Source: Rhodocyclaceae bacterium (GTDB lineage Bacteria; Pseudomonadota; Gammaproteobacteria; Burkholderiales; Rhodocyclaceae). From it: 64,000 nt of DNA. The position numbers and the translations under genes were made by a program. The notes below the pieces were generated by a model. It ran no database searches. It had not been told where the DNA came from and saw only the letters and a program-made list of their open reading frames with translations. The DNA lies in the NCBI GenBank assembly GCA_016721505.1, contig JADKHX010000001.1, positions 248,001-312,000 on the forward strand. Reading direction: 5' to 3'. This document shows, in pieces, positions 8,706-16,695 of this stretch; position 1 is the stretch's first letter; each line of letters opens with the position of its first letter.

Positions 8706-9440
8706 TTAGCGCCCTAGATAGACCTCGATGACGCGTGCATCATTTTGCACGGTCGCCAGATCGCCTTCAGCGAGCACCGAGCCTTCATGCAGGACCGTCA
8801 CTTTGCCGCCGAGTTGTTCGATGAAGGCCATGTCATGCTCGACCACCACCAATGAGTGCTTGCCCGCCAACGACTTGAACAATTCACCGGTACGCGCCGT
8901 CTCGTCATCGGTCATCCCGGCCACCGGCTCGTCGAGCAACAACAAGCGCGGATCCTGGATCAGCAACATGCCGATTTCCAACCATTGCTTTTGGCCGTGT
9001 GAAAGCAATCCTGCCTGGCGTTCCGCTTCGCTGTCGAGGCGAATCTGTTTCAAGGTATCGCTAACACGGTCACGTCCGCTATCGTCAAGCCAGGCGAACA
9101 AGCTGACCCGCGCGCGCTTGTCCATCTTCATCGCCAGTTCGAGATTTTCAAACACGGTCAGATTTTCAAAAATCGTCGGCTTCTGGAATTTGCGGCCGAT
9201 CCCGAGGTGGGCAATATCGGCTTCGGTCATGCGCCGCACATCAATGGTTTGATCGAACATCACCTTGCCGCGATCCGCCCGCGTCTTGCCGGTGATGACG
9301 TCCATCATCGTGGTCTTGCCCGCGCCATTGGGGCCGATGATGCAGCGCAATTCGCCAACCGCAATATCCAGGGACAAACTATTGAGTGCACGAAAGCCGT
9401 CGAAGCTCACGGTAACTTCATGCAAATGCAGAATGCTCAT
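8706..9440 (-). CDS. urtD: Urea ABC transporter ATP-binding protein UrtD
   Basis: A 244-residue LivG-type ATPase partner of UrtE. Walker A is GPNGAGKTTMMDVITGKTR, the signature is LLSHGQKQWLEIGMLL, Walker B is LLLLDEPVAGMTDDE and the switch His is in VVVEHDMAF. LSHGQ in place of LSGGQ is the usual form in UrtD. The ATG overlaps the end of urtC by four bases. Cytosolic face of the inner membrane. Confidence 0.95.
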   Translation of the reverse strand: MSILHLHEVTVSFDGFRALNSLSLDIAVGELRCIIGPNGAGKTTMMDVITGKTRADRGKVMFDQTIDVRRMTEADIAHLGIGRKFQKPTIFENLTVFENLELAMKMDKRARVSLFAWLDDSGRDRVSDTLKQIRLDSEAERQAGLLSHGQKQWLEIGMLLIQDPRLLLLDEPVAGMTDDETARTGELFKSLAGKHSLVVVEHDMAFIEQLGGKVTVLHEGSVLAEGDLATVQNDARVIEVYLGR

Positions 9441-10581
9441 TTTGCAGCGTCCAAACTTACAGATGTAGTCGCCCGACGATTCGCCCGCTTCTCACGCATT
9501 TGCGCCCACAGCCCGACCACGCCCTGCGGCAACCACAGTGTCACACCGACGAACAAGGCACCGAGAAAGAACAACCAGTATTCAGGGAAAGCCTGGGTAA
9601 AAAAGCTCTTCGACAGATTGACAATAAAGGCGCCGATCACCGGCCCGATCAAAGTCGCACGTCCGCCTACCGCAACCCAAATCGCGATCTCGATGGAGTT
9701 TGCAGGGGACATCTCACCTGGGTTGATGATGCCGACCTGCGGCACGTAAAGCGCACCGGCTATGCCACACAGAAAAGCTGACAGCGTCCACGCAGCTAGC
9801 TTGTAATGCAAGGGGTTGTAGCCGAGAAACATCACCCGTGACTCCGCATCGCGGATCGCCATTAAGACCCGGCCAAACTTTGAACTCACCAGATAACGGC
9901 ACAGCACCAAGGTCGCCATCAACATCGCCGCTGACAGGGCAAATAGCGTTACGCGCATTTCCGGTGAGGTAATGCTATAGCCAGCGATACGCTTGAAATC
10001 GGTGAAGCCATTGTTGCCGCCAAAGCCGGTTTCATTGCGGAAGAAATACAGCATCGCCGCAAAGGTCATGGCCTGTGTGATGATGGAAAAGTACACGCCC
10101 TTGATGCGCGAGCGAAAAGCAAAAAGCCGAACACCAAAGCCACCAGCGCCGGTACGATCACTACCAGCACTGCGGCCCACCAAATTGAATCGCTACCGTT
10201 CCAATACCACGGCAACTGCTTCCAGTCGAGGAAGACCATGAAGTCCGGCAGGTCGGATTGATACGACCCATCGCGTCCAATCTGGCGCATCAAGTACATG
10301 CCGAAGGCATACCCGCCAAGCGCAAAAAACAGGCCGTGACCCAAGGACAGAATTCCGGCATAGCCCCAGATCAAATCCATCGCCACACCGACAATTGCGA
10401 AGCACATGATCTTGCCGATCAGAGTAATGGCGTAACTCGAGACGTGAAAGATGCTGGTCTCCGGCACTGCGAGATGCAGCAGTGGCACTAGCACCAAGGC
10501 GAATGCGGTGAAGATCGCCAGCGCCTGCCAACCGGCTTTTGGCGTTGCGCTGAAAAATCGAACGATGAAAGGCTGTCTCAT
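9437..10581 (-). pseudogene. urtC: Urea ABC transporter permease UrtC, frameshifted
   Basis: A LivM-type permease of about 381 residues if repaired. The N-terminal half (MRQPFIVRFFS..., MDLIWGYAGILSLGHGLFFALGGYAFGMYL) and C-terminal half (SRIKGVYFSIITQAMTF, ...LCGIAGALYVPQVGIINPGEMSP) are both clear but in different frames. The join is in a T run at 10121-10125: one more T converts GFLLFARAS to GFFAFRSRIKGVYF. This is a -1 lesion in a base run, like those in ureF and the transglutaminase. The ATG at 10581 overlaps the urtB stop (ATGA). If real, it would disable urea uptake by this system. Confidence 0.87.
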
Positions 10582-12080
10582 GATTCGACAAACCTGCCCT
10601 TGAGCGCAAACAATCCTTGCGGGCGTTTCTGAATGAAGATGATGATGAATACCAAAACCAAAATCTTGGCCACCACTGCACCCGCCCCAGCCTCGATGAA
10701 CTTGGTTGCCACACCGAGACCTAGCGCAGCCCACACCGCACCGGCCAACTGGCCGACGCCACCCAGCACCACCACCATGAACGAATCGACGATATAGCCC
10801 TGCCCCATATCCGGTCCGACGTTGGCGATCTGCGACAGCGCCACACCGCCCAAGCCGGCAATCCCTGCGCCGAGCGCAAACGCTACCGTATCTATTCGCG
10901 CCGTAGGCACGCCGACACACCCGGCCATGCCGCGATTCTGCGTCACGGCACGGACGAACATGCCGAGGCGCGTCTTGTTCATCAACACCCAAACTAGTGT
11001 CAGCACAAACAGCGAAAAGCCAATGATGAAAATGCGATTGAGCGGCAAAACAATGCCGGGCATGATCTCAACGCCGCCGGTCATCCAAACCGGGTTTGCG
11101 AGTTCGACATTTTGCGCACCAAAAATAACGCGGGCTGCCTGGATCAAGATCAGCGACAGACCCCAGGTAGCAAGCAAGGTTTCCAATGGGCGGCCATATA
11201 GCCAGCGAATAACCGTGCGTTCCAACACCACACCCACTGCCGCCGCAACCAGGAACGCCACAGGGATAGCGACCGGCACATACCAGTCAATTTGTGCCGG
11301 AAAATAGGCCCGAAACAGACTTTGCACGCCGAAGGTCGCGTAGGCCCCAATCATCAACAATTCACCATGCGCCATGTTGATCACGCCCATCACGCCGTAG
11401 GTAATCGCAAGGCCCATCGCGGCCAGCAGCAGGATGCTGGCCAAACTCAAGCCGGAGAAAACACGGCCGACATTTTCCGCCGTGGTCTGCCGCTGCTTGA
11501 CCTGTAAGTAAGACTGAAACGCAGCCATCCGCACAGTCACTTCGGACTCGTTGGCTGGCTTCGTCATCTCCAGCAAGACTGACTTGTTATTGGGGTCAGC
11601 GCTGGTCGCCAGCGCGGTAACGGCAGCGAGGCGAACGGCTTTGTCCGGGTCTTTCAAGCTTGCCAGTGCATAGACTTCGGACAGTAGCGCTTTGACTTTT
11701 GGTTCTGCCTCTTGCTCAAGCGCCTTGCGCAACATCGGCGCCATCGAAGCATCCACATTGGTGCTGATTTCTTTGACCGACTTCATCCGCACGACGGCGC
11801 TGGGATCGAACAATTTCAACACCGCCAAGCCGCCGTCGATCTCACGACGCACGCGGTTGTTGACGGTTATCGGTTGGCCGTCAGGTCCATTGAGGTTACC
11901 GTCTGCCAGGGACTGCAAGATGTTTGCAGCCGCGGGGTCTGCGGAACGAACAATTTTCTGGATGGCGACAATGATCTCATCCGAGTCTTCCGCCGCGAGC
12001 TGATTGATCAGGCGCGCGTCCACCGCCGCAAAGGCGGAAAAACTCAGGGCGACAAGAATCGTGACGAAGATGTGTCGCAT
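10578..12080 (-). CDS. urtB: Urea ABC transporter permease UrtB
   Basis: A 500-residue LivH-type permease. It starts at MRHIFVTILVALSFSAFA, a signal peptide, and then has the roughly 180-residue soluble helical domain with LASLKDPDKAVRLAAVTALATSADP-type repeats that marks UrtB. The membrane part begins about residue 200 (LSLASILLLAAMGLAITYGVMGVINMAHGELLMIGAYA) and has the permease loop FVRAVTQNRGMAGCVGVPTARID. An in-frame extension upstream to 12167 runs through repeat sequence and is rejected. The gap of 141 bp to urtA contains a repeat copy and a terminator-like hairpin. Confidence 0.95.
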   Translation of the reverse strand: MRHIFVTILVALSFSAFAAVDARLINQLAAEDSDEIIVAIQKIVRSADPAAANILQSLADGNLNGPDGQPITVNNRVRREIDGGLAVLKLFDPSAVVRMKSVKEISTNVDASMAPMLRKALEQEAEPKVKALLSEVYALASLKDPDKAVRLAAVTALATSADPNNKSVLLEMTKPANESEVTVRMAAFQSYLQVKQRQTTAENVGRVFSGLSLASILLLAAMGLAITYGVMGVINMAHGELLMIGAYATFGVQSLFRAYFPAQIDWYVPVAIPVAFLVAAAVGVVLERTVIRWLYGRPLETLLATWGLSLILIQAARVIFGAQNVELANPVWMTGGVEIMPGIVLPLNRIFIIGFSLFVLTLVWVLMNKTRLGMFVRAVTQNRGMAGCVGVPTARIDTVAFALGAGIAGLGGVALSQIANVGPDMGQGYIVDSFMVVVLGGVGQLAGAVWAALGLGVATKFIEAGAGAVVAKILVLVFIIIFIQKRPQGLFALKGRFVES

Positions 12081-12115
12081 AAGAGAACGTAGAAATTCAA
12101 TTGAAACGGAAGTTC

Positions 12116-12173
12116 GCCAGTTGGTGCTGATGCAGCAACCGCGAGTTGCTCGTCGCTGTGGTGACACGCCGTC
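12116..12173 (+). repeat. Dispersed repeat copy with an internal insert, between urtA and urtB
   Basis: The head GCCAGTTGGTGCTG (12116) and tail GTGACACGCCGTC (to 12173) of the dispersed repeat are present. They are separated by about 30 bp that include the small hairpin GCAAC-CGCGA-GTTGC. It suggests the family has fixed ends and a variable middle. Confidence 0.7.
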
Positions 12174-12185
12174 ATTAGAGAGAAA

Positions 12186-12211
12186 GAGGGCGCGCCGATA
12201 GGCACGCCCTC
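12186..12211 (-). terminator. Intercistronic hairpin with T-rich tail after urtA
   Basis: On the minus strand GAGGGCGTGCC-TATC-GGCGCGCCCTC (one T/C mismatch) is followed by TTTCTCTCT. It starts 10 bp after the urtA stop. A partial terminator here would let the binding protein be made in excess over the permeases, a common arrangement in ABC transporters. Confidence 0.65.
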
Positions 12212-12221
12212 AAATGACAAC

Positions 12222-13496
12222 TTACTTAGTCGCCATTTCCGGCTCGTCCTTCTTCTTGTCGTTGCCTGCGATGTAGGGGCTCCACGGCGCAGCCTTGACC
12301 GGACCTTTGGTCTTCCAGACCACATTGAATTGACCGTCGGCTTTGACTTCACCGATGAATACTGGCTTGTGCAAGTGATGGTTTTTCTCATCCATCTTGG
12401 CGACAAAACCTGACGGTGCCTTGAAGGTCTGACCACCCATTGCAGCGATCACCTTGTCCACTTCGGTGGTCTTGGCTTTCTCGACCGCTTGCTTCCACAT
12501 ATGGATGCCGATGTAGGTCGCTTCCATCGGGTCGTTGGTCACCACCTTGTCGGCGTTCGGCAGCTTTTGTTTCACAGCCCAATCTTTGTACATCTTGATG
12601 AACTTGTCATTCTCGCCATTCTTGAGCGACATGAAATAGTTCCATGAAGCGAGATGGCCGAGCAAAGGCTTGGTATCCACACCACGTAGCTCTTCTTCGC
12701 CCACCGAGAAAGCCACTACAGGGACGTCAGTCGCCTTCAGTCCTGCATTGCCAAGCTCTTTGTAGAAGGGCACATTGGAGTCGCCATTGATGGTCGAGAT
12801 CACTGCCGTCTTCTTGCCCTCAGCAGCGAATTTCTTGATCTTGGCGATGATGGTTTGATAGTCGCTGTGACCGAATGGCGTGTACTCTTCCATGATGTCA
12901 GTTTCAGCGACACCCTTGCTCTTCAAGAAGGCACGCAGGATCTTGTTGGTGGTGCGCGGATATACGTAGTCAGTGCCGAGCAGCACGAAGCGCTTGGCCG
13001 AACCGCCGTCTTTACTCATCAAATATTCGGTGGCCGGAATCGCTTGCTGGTTAGGTGCAGCACCGGTGTAGAACACGTTCTTTTCGAGTTCTTCACCTTC
13101 GTACTGCACTGGATAGAACAGCAATCCGTTGAGTTCCTTGAATACCGGATTTACGGATTTGCGCGACACTGAAGTCCAGCAACCGAAAACCACGGCGACC
13201 TTGTCCTGGCTTAGCAAGCCACGTGCTTTTTCGGCAAACAAGGGCCAATTGGAGGCTGGATCAACGACCACCGGTTCGAGCTTTTTGCCCAGTACACCAC
13301 CCGCCTTGTTGATCTCATCAATGGTCATCAGCGCGGTTTCCTTCAGCGCTGTTTCCGAGATCGCCATGGTGCCTGAGAGCGAATGCAAAATGCCAACCTT
13401 GATTGTGTCGGCAGCGACAGCGGGGAGTGAACTCAAACCAGCAGTGGCCAACGCGATAGAGATCGCGGTAGCTTGGATGAAGTTGCGACGATGCAT
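12222..13496 (-). CDS. urtA: Urea ABC transporter substrate-binding protein UrtA
   Basis: A 424-residue periplasmic binding protein. The N terminus MHRRNFIQATAISIALATAG with AVAADTIKVGILHSLSGTMA is a signal peptide with a Tat-like RRNF followed by the mature start. Diagnostic UrtA segments are FGCWTSVSRKSVNPVFKELNGLL, YPVQYEGEE, and TINGDSNVPFYKEL; this distinguishes it from amide or branched-chain amino acid binding proteins. It is the first gene of the block and has its own candidate promoter 60-80 bp upstream. Confidence 0.96.
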   Translation of the reverse strand: MHRRNFIQATAISIALATAGLSSLPAVAADTIKVGILHSLSGTMAISETALKETALMTIDEINKAGGVLGKKLEPVVVDPASNWPLFAEKARGLLSQDKVAVVFGCWTSVSRKSVNPVFKELNGLLFYPVQYEGEELEKNVFYTGAAPNQQAIPATEYLMSKDGGSAKRFVLLGTDYVYPRTTNKILRAFLKSKGVAETDIMEEYTPFGHSDYQTIIAKIKKFAAEGKKTAVISTINGDSNVPFYKELGNAGLKATDVPVVAFSVGEEELRGVDTKPLLGHLASWNYFMSLKNGENDKFIKMYKDWAVKQKLPNADKVVTNDPMEATYIGIHMWKQAVEKAKTTEVDKVIAAMGGQTFKAPSGFVAKMDEKNHHLHKPVFIGEVKADGQFNVVWKTKGPVKAAPWSPYIAGNDKKKDEPEMATK

Positions 13497-13557
13497 GGCA
13501 ATTCCTTTAGGTAGGTTAATATCAACCGTCCGGTCATGAACGGTGCAAACCTTCTAT

Positions 13558-13573
13558 AGCGAACGCCGTGCCA
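13558..13573 (-). promoter_or_regulatory. Candidate sigma-54 (RpoN) promoter for urtA
   Basis: The minus strand reads TGGCAC-GGCGT-TCGCT. Against the consensus TGGCAC-N5-TTGCW there is one mismatch, and the essential GG (-24) and GC (-12) are both present with correct spacing. A start about 12 bp downstream would leave a 5' leader of about 50 nt before urtA. Sigma-54 with NtrC control of urea uptake and urease is well established in proteobacteria; no convincing NtrC site was found by eye. Confidence 0.5.
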
Positions 13574-13696
13574 GCTGACACGCAATCACCACCCTTTGCC
13601 GCTAACGCCCCTATTTACTGGGAGATTGAGAACTGTGTGAAGTTGTGAATTGCCCAAGCACCTTGTCAGTCTGCACCAAAATATCTCTCCAAAACA

Positions 13697-13729
13697 CCGA
13701 GGGGCGCACCACAACGGCGCGCCCCTCGG
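13697..13729 (-). terminator. Terminator at the end of the sox cluster
   Basis: Stem CCGAGGGGCG / CGCCCCTCGG with a loop of about 13 bases, followed on the minus strand by TGTTTT. It lies 27 bp after the flavoprotein stop and separates the sox cluster from urtA. Confidence 0.65.
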
Positions 13730-13756
13730 TTGAGCCTCCCGGCTGCACGAAATCTT

Positions 13757-15043
13757 TTAGGTCAGCATTTCCTTCCAAATCGTATTCGCCCAAGCATGCG
13801 CAAAAATGCCTTCGAGTTTGTTTGGTTCGACTGACAAACCGCCAGCGCCGGCCACTGGCTGATGCGCCTTTTTCTCGGCATCGTAGCGGTGCACTGAGGC
13901 CACATGCATCCCGCGATTTTCATCAACCATCGAGTAACAAGTGTTGGCCATCAGGGTTGGCTGCGGGGTACGGCCGGAGAGCATCTCGACTATCGCCGCG
14001 GCGGCAGCCTTGCCATGTTGGTTGGCCATGTGGCCAGATTTTGGCATCGTCGGACCCGGCATCAAGGCATCACCGATAACGTGGACATTCTTGACGGCCG
14101 TCGATTCGAGCGTGACCCAGTCAACTGCGCACCAACGCTGATTCACATTGATTAATCCGGCGCTTTGCGCGATATCGCCAGCGCGATGCGGCGGCACGAC
14201 ATTGAGCACCGCAGCCTTGACTGTGTCACCCAGTTCGTTAGTCACCGCATTTTGTGCCGCATCAACACTGACCGCGTTCCAGTTCGGTTGGTACTCGATC
14301 AGATCCTTATAGTCCGCCTCCCAGACGTCTTGAAATAGCTTTTGCTTTGACTGAATTTTGTCGTTGGCATCGAGCACCAACACTTTGGATTTGGGCTTGT
14401 TGGTTTTTAGGTAGGAGGCGATCAGGCATGCGCGCTCGTACGGCCCCGGCGGGCAACGATACGGCGCTTTGGGGATCGTCAGTGCATACACGCCGCCATC
14501 GGGCATGGCTTCCAATTGCTTGCGCAACGCGAGTGTTTGCGGACCGGCTTTCCAGGCATGAAGAATTTTTTCTCGCGCTGCTTCGTTGTACCCGGCTATC
14601 TGATCGTACAGAAAATCAATGCCGGGGGCGACGATCACGTGATCGAATGCAAATTCACCACCGTGATCGGTCTTCACGCGCCGCTTGTCGGCATCGATCG
14701 CGGTGACGCTGGCGTGGACGATTTTTACGCCCCAGTTCTTTTTCAATCCGTCATAACCATGACGCAAGGTATCGAAGTTGCGATAGCCTGCCAGCACTTC
14801 GTTTGACGCCGGGCAAGAGATAAATTCTTTATTGCGTTCGATCAAGGTGACCTCAATGCGGCCTCCGCTCCACATGCGCAAATATTTGGCCGCTGTTGCG
14901 CCACCGAAACCACCGCCGATGACAACCACGCGGCCGATGGATTTCTTGTTTGCTGCAAAGGCGGTGCCACTCAACGCGCTCAGGGAAGCGGTAGCGGTTA
15001 GGGCTTGGATGAATTGGCGACGATTGTTAGTTTCGTTTTTCAT
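13757..15043 (-). CDS. soxF: SoxF/FccB-like sulfide dehydrogenase flavoprotein
   Basis: A 428-residue periplasmic FAD protein of the flavocytochrome c/SoxF type, which passes electrons from sulfide to a partner cytochrome. The N terminus NNRRQFIQALTATASLSALSGTAFA is a Tat signal. It is followed by the FAD motif VVVIGGGFGGATAAKYLR, a redox Cys in EFISCPASNEVLAG and a second one in PKAPYRCPPGPYERA, VHVIGDA for the second FAD segment, and the C-terminal FCSD domain with NTCYSMVDE. ATG 15043 is chosen because GAGGA lies 5 bases upstream. The small cytochrome just upstream ends 8 bp before and is the obvious partner. Confidence 0.9.
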   Translation of the reverse strand: MKNETNNRRQFIQALTATASLSALSGTAFAANKKSIGRVVVIGGGFGGATAAKYLRMWSGGRIEVTLIERNKEFISCPASNEVLAGYRNFDTLRHGYDGLKKNWGVKIVHASVTAIDADKRRVKTDHGGEFAFDHVIVAPGIDFLYDQIAGYNEAAREKILHAWKAGPQTLALRKQLEAMPDGGVYALTIPKAPYRCPPGPYERACLIASYLKTNKPKSKVLVLDANDKIQSKQKLFQDVWEADYKDLIEYQPNWNAVSVDAAQNAVTNELGDTVKAAVLNVVPPHRAGDIAQSAGLINVNQRWCAVDWVTLESTAVKNVHVIGDALMPGPTMPKSGHMANQHGKAAAAAIVEMLSGRTPQPTLMANTCYSMVDENRGMHVASVHRYDAEKKAHQPVAGAGGLSVEPNKLEGIFAHAWANTIWKEMLT

Positions 15044-15051
15044 GATCGTCC

Positions 15052-15351
15052 TCACTTCTTTTGCGCTGCAAAATAAGCCGCAGCACGGGCAATTTCATCG
15101 TCGGTGTAGCCCTTGGACAGTTGATGCATCACAGTCGCCGGACGCGTTCCCGCCTTGAATGCCGCGATCTGTTCGATGATGTAGGGTTTGGTCAATCCAG
15201 CCAATGGCGGAATCGTGCTGTGGCCGCGCCCGTCAGTGCCATGACAGTTAAAACAATTGGCGACGAAATAATCCGGGGGGGTATTTTGCGCGACGCCAAT
15301 TATTGGCACAAATAAAAGGGCGACAACGATATGAATTTTTGAACGCTTCAT
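15052..15351 (-). CDS. soxE: Monohaem cytochrome c, SoxE/FccA-like
   Basis: A 99-residue secreted class I cytochrome c: signal peptide (residues 1-21), haem-binding CFNCH followed by GTDGRG, and a distal Met in the ATVMHQLSKGY segment. Its place directly before the SoxF/FccB-like flavoprotein and its size fit the cytochrome subunit SoxE/FccA that accepts electrons from the flavoprotein. The ATG at 15351 follows GAGG; an in-frame GTG at 15357 is less likely. Confidence 0.8.
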   Translation of the reverse strand: MKRSKIHIVVALLFVPIIGVAQNTPPDYFVANCFNCHGTDGRGHSTIPPLAGLTKPYIIEQIAAFKAGTRPATVMHQLSKGYTDDEIARAAAYFAAQKK

Positions 15352-15405
15352 AGACACCTCAGTTGAAATACGGTTTAACTGCCTACCACCACACTACCTA
15401 GCCGA

Positions 15406-15744
15406 TCAGTGTTTTTTAAACTTGTAAAAATTCTTATGCAAGAACGCCACCACATCCGCTTCATCTTCTGGAAATAAATCCAGCCGTAGCTCGCTATTGC
15501 AACGCGCGACCATGCCTTCGAGTTGCTTGAGATTGGTCGCTTTTTTATCACTGCGCAGATACAAAACATTGCCATCGCCAAGGCCGGATTTCTCGGCGTG
15601 GCAAGTGGCACATTTGTCGGCATGAAGCGCCTGGCCGCGCGAAACCGCCGCTTGATTTGCGTCCGCCGCGAGCGCATAGCCAACGACAAAAAAACTTCCC
15701 GCGATGAGCGTATTTACTCCGCGCTGAAAACAACTTTTGTTCAT
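15406..15744 (-). CDS. Small sox-linked c-type cytochrome
   Basis: A 112-residue secreted protein with a signal peptide (to about residue 26), CATCHAEKSG haem motif near residue 45, a second non-haem Cys in MVARCNSEL, and an aromatic C terminus (FLHKNFYKF). Its ATG overlaps the stop of the metallo-hydrolase gene (ATGA), so it belongs to the same transcript. The fold looks like a class I cytochrome c; its electron partner is not clear. An A/T-rich gap of 54 bp separates it from the next cytochrome. Confidence 0.8.
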   Translation of the reverse strand: MNKSCFQRGVNTLIAGSFFVVGYALAADANQAAVSRGQALHADKCATCHAEKSGLGDGNVLYLRSDKKATNLKQLEGMVARCNSELRLDLFPEDEADVVAFLHKNFYKFKKH

Positions 15745-16694
15745 GGTGTCTCCTGCTGGATCGAGAGATAAATGTTATACGCGTTCATGCGATTGGCCGC
15801 ACGGAACAGGGGGAAGCCTTCATACTCCGACCAATCGGTGGCAGCATAAGCCTCATCAAATGAATCAAGATTTATCGCGGCCTTGCTCATGCTCGAGCGC
15901 AAGTAAGTCAAATAATCACTGGTGAACTTTATCTCGCGCATCGCATCAAGCGAATGTGGGCCGTGACCCGGCACGATGATTTTTGGTGTCACTTTGGCGA
16001 GGGCGGCAAGCGCCGCAATCCAGCCTTTGCTGTCGGCATTGCCGACATACGGAATGCGCGATTGGAATACCAAATCGCCCGCAAACAGTACGCCGGTCGA
16101 CGGCACCAAGACGGCGACATCTTCTGCAGTATGTGCTGGCCCGACGGGCTTGATAACGAAATTCACCTTGCCCAAAGTGAATGTTGTCTCGCGGTCTATC
16201 CACTGATCGGCGGCGACCAATTGGGTTTTTTCGTCTATCCACGGACTCAAGGTCTGACGCGATGATGCAAGACGCTGCGCACCAACATCCGAGACCAAAT
16301 AAGGTTTGCCGAGTATGTGCGCAATGATTTGAGCGCCTTGCGCTTTGAAGACTTGTAGACCGTATATGTGATCAGCATGGTAGTGCGTGACAATGACCGT
16401 TCGTATCGGATGCGGCGTAAGCTTTTTTATCGCGACGACCAATGCTTCGGCAAGCGCCGGTGAGCCGAGCGCATCGACGACGACCACGCCTGCCGGGGTG
16501 ATGACGAATCCCGCGTTGGAAATGAAGTTACGATTCTCGGGCGAGGCCATTTCGGTCGCGCCTTGCACGTAGTAAGTGTTGGCGGCGACTTTGATGGGAT
16601 GGAGTTCTGGCACGGAGACCCCAGTTGGTGCTGATGACACGCTGTTAGCTATACCTACGAGCAAAAAGACCAGCATATATCGCCACGCCAACAT
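15741..16694 (-). CDS. Secreted metallo-beta-lactamase-fold hydrolase (SoxH-like)
   Basis: The 317-residue protein has a signal peptide and the zinc motif THYHADH (HxHxDH) near residue 108, a later AGPAHTAEDVAV His, and a GDLVFQSRIPY Asp and PGHGP His, all as expected for a two-zinc hydrolase. Proteins of this type occur in sox clusters (SoxH) and in quinoprotein-associated clusters; the substrate is unknown. The codons around the predicted signal-peptidase site (SVSSA, then PTG) come from a copy of the dispersed repeat at 16621-16648. It starts one base after the soxB stop. Confidence 0.83.
   Translation of the reverse strand: MLAWRYMLVFLLVGIANSVSSAPTGVSVPELHPIKVAANTYYVQGATEMASPENRNFISNAGFVITPAGVVVVDALGSPALAEALVVAIKKLTPHPIRTVIVTHYHADHIYGLQVFKAQGAQIIAHILGKPYLVSDVGAQRLASSRQTLSPWIDEKTQLVAADQWIDRETTFTLGKVNFVIKPVGPAHTAEDVAVLVPSTGVLFAGDLVFQSRIPYVGNADSKGWIAALAALAKVTPKIIVPGHGPHSLDAMREIKFTSDYLTYLRSSMSKAAINLDSFDEAYAATDWSEYEGFPLFRAANRMNAYNIYLSIQQETP
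16621..16648 (+). repeat. Dispersed repeat copy at the signal-peptide end of the metallo-hydrolase gene
   Basis: Plus strand CCAGTTGGTGCTGATG then ACACGCTGTT. On the coding strand it is read NSVSSAPTG and supplies the likely signal-peptidase cleavage site. Confidence 0.75.
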
Positions 16695-16695
16695 C

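Noticed and set aside
10578..13496. Branched-chain amino acid transporter (liv) instead of urea transporter
   Set aside because: The UrtA-specific segments, the long N-terminal domain of the first permease and direct linkage to urease all favour urea.
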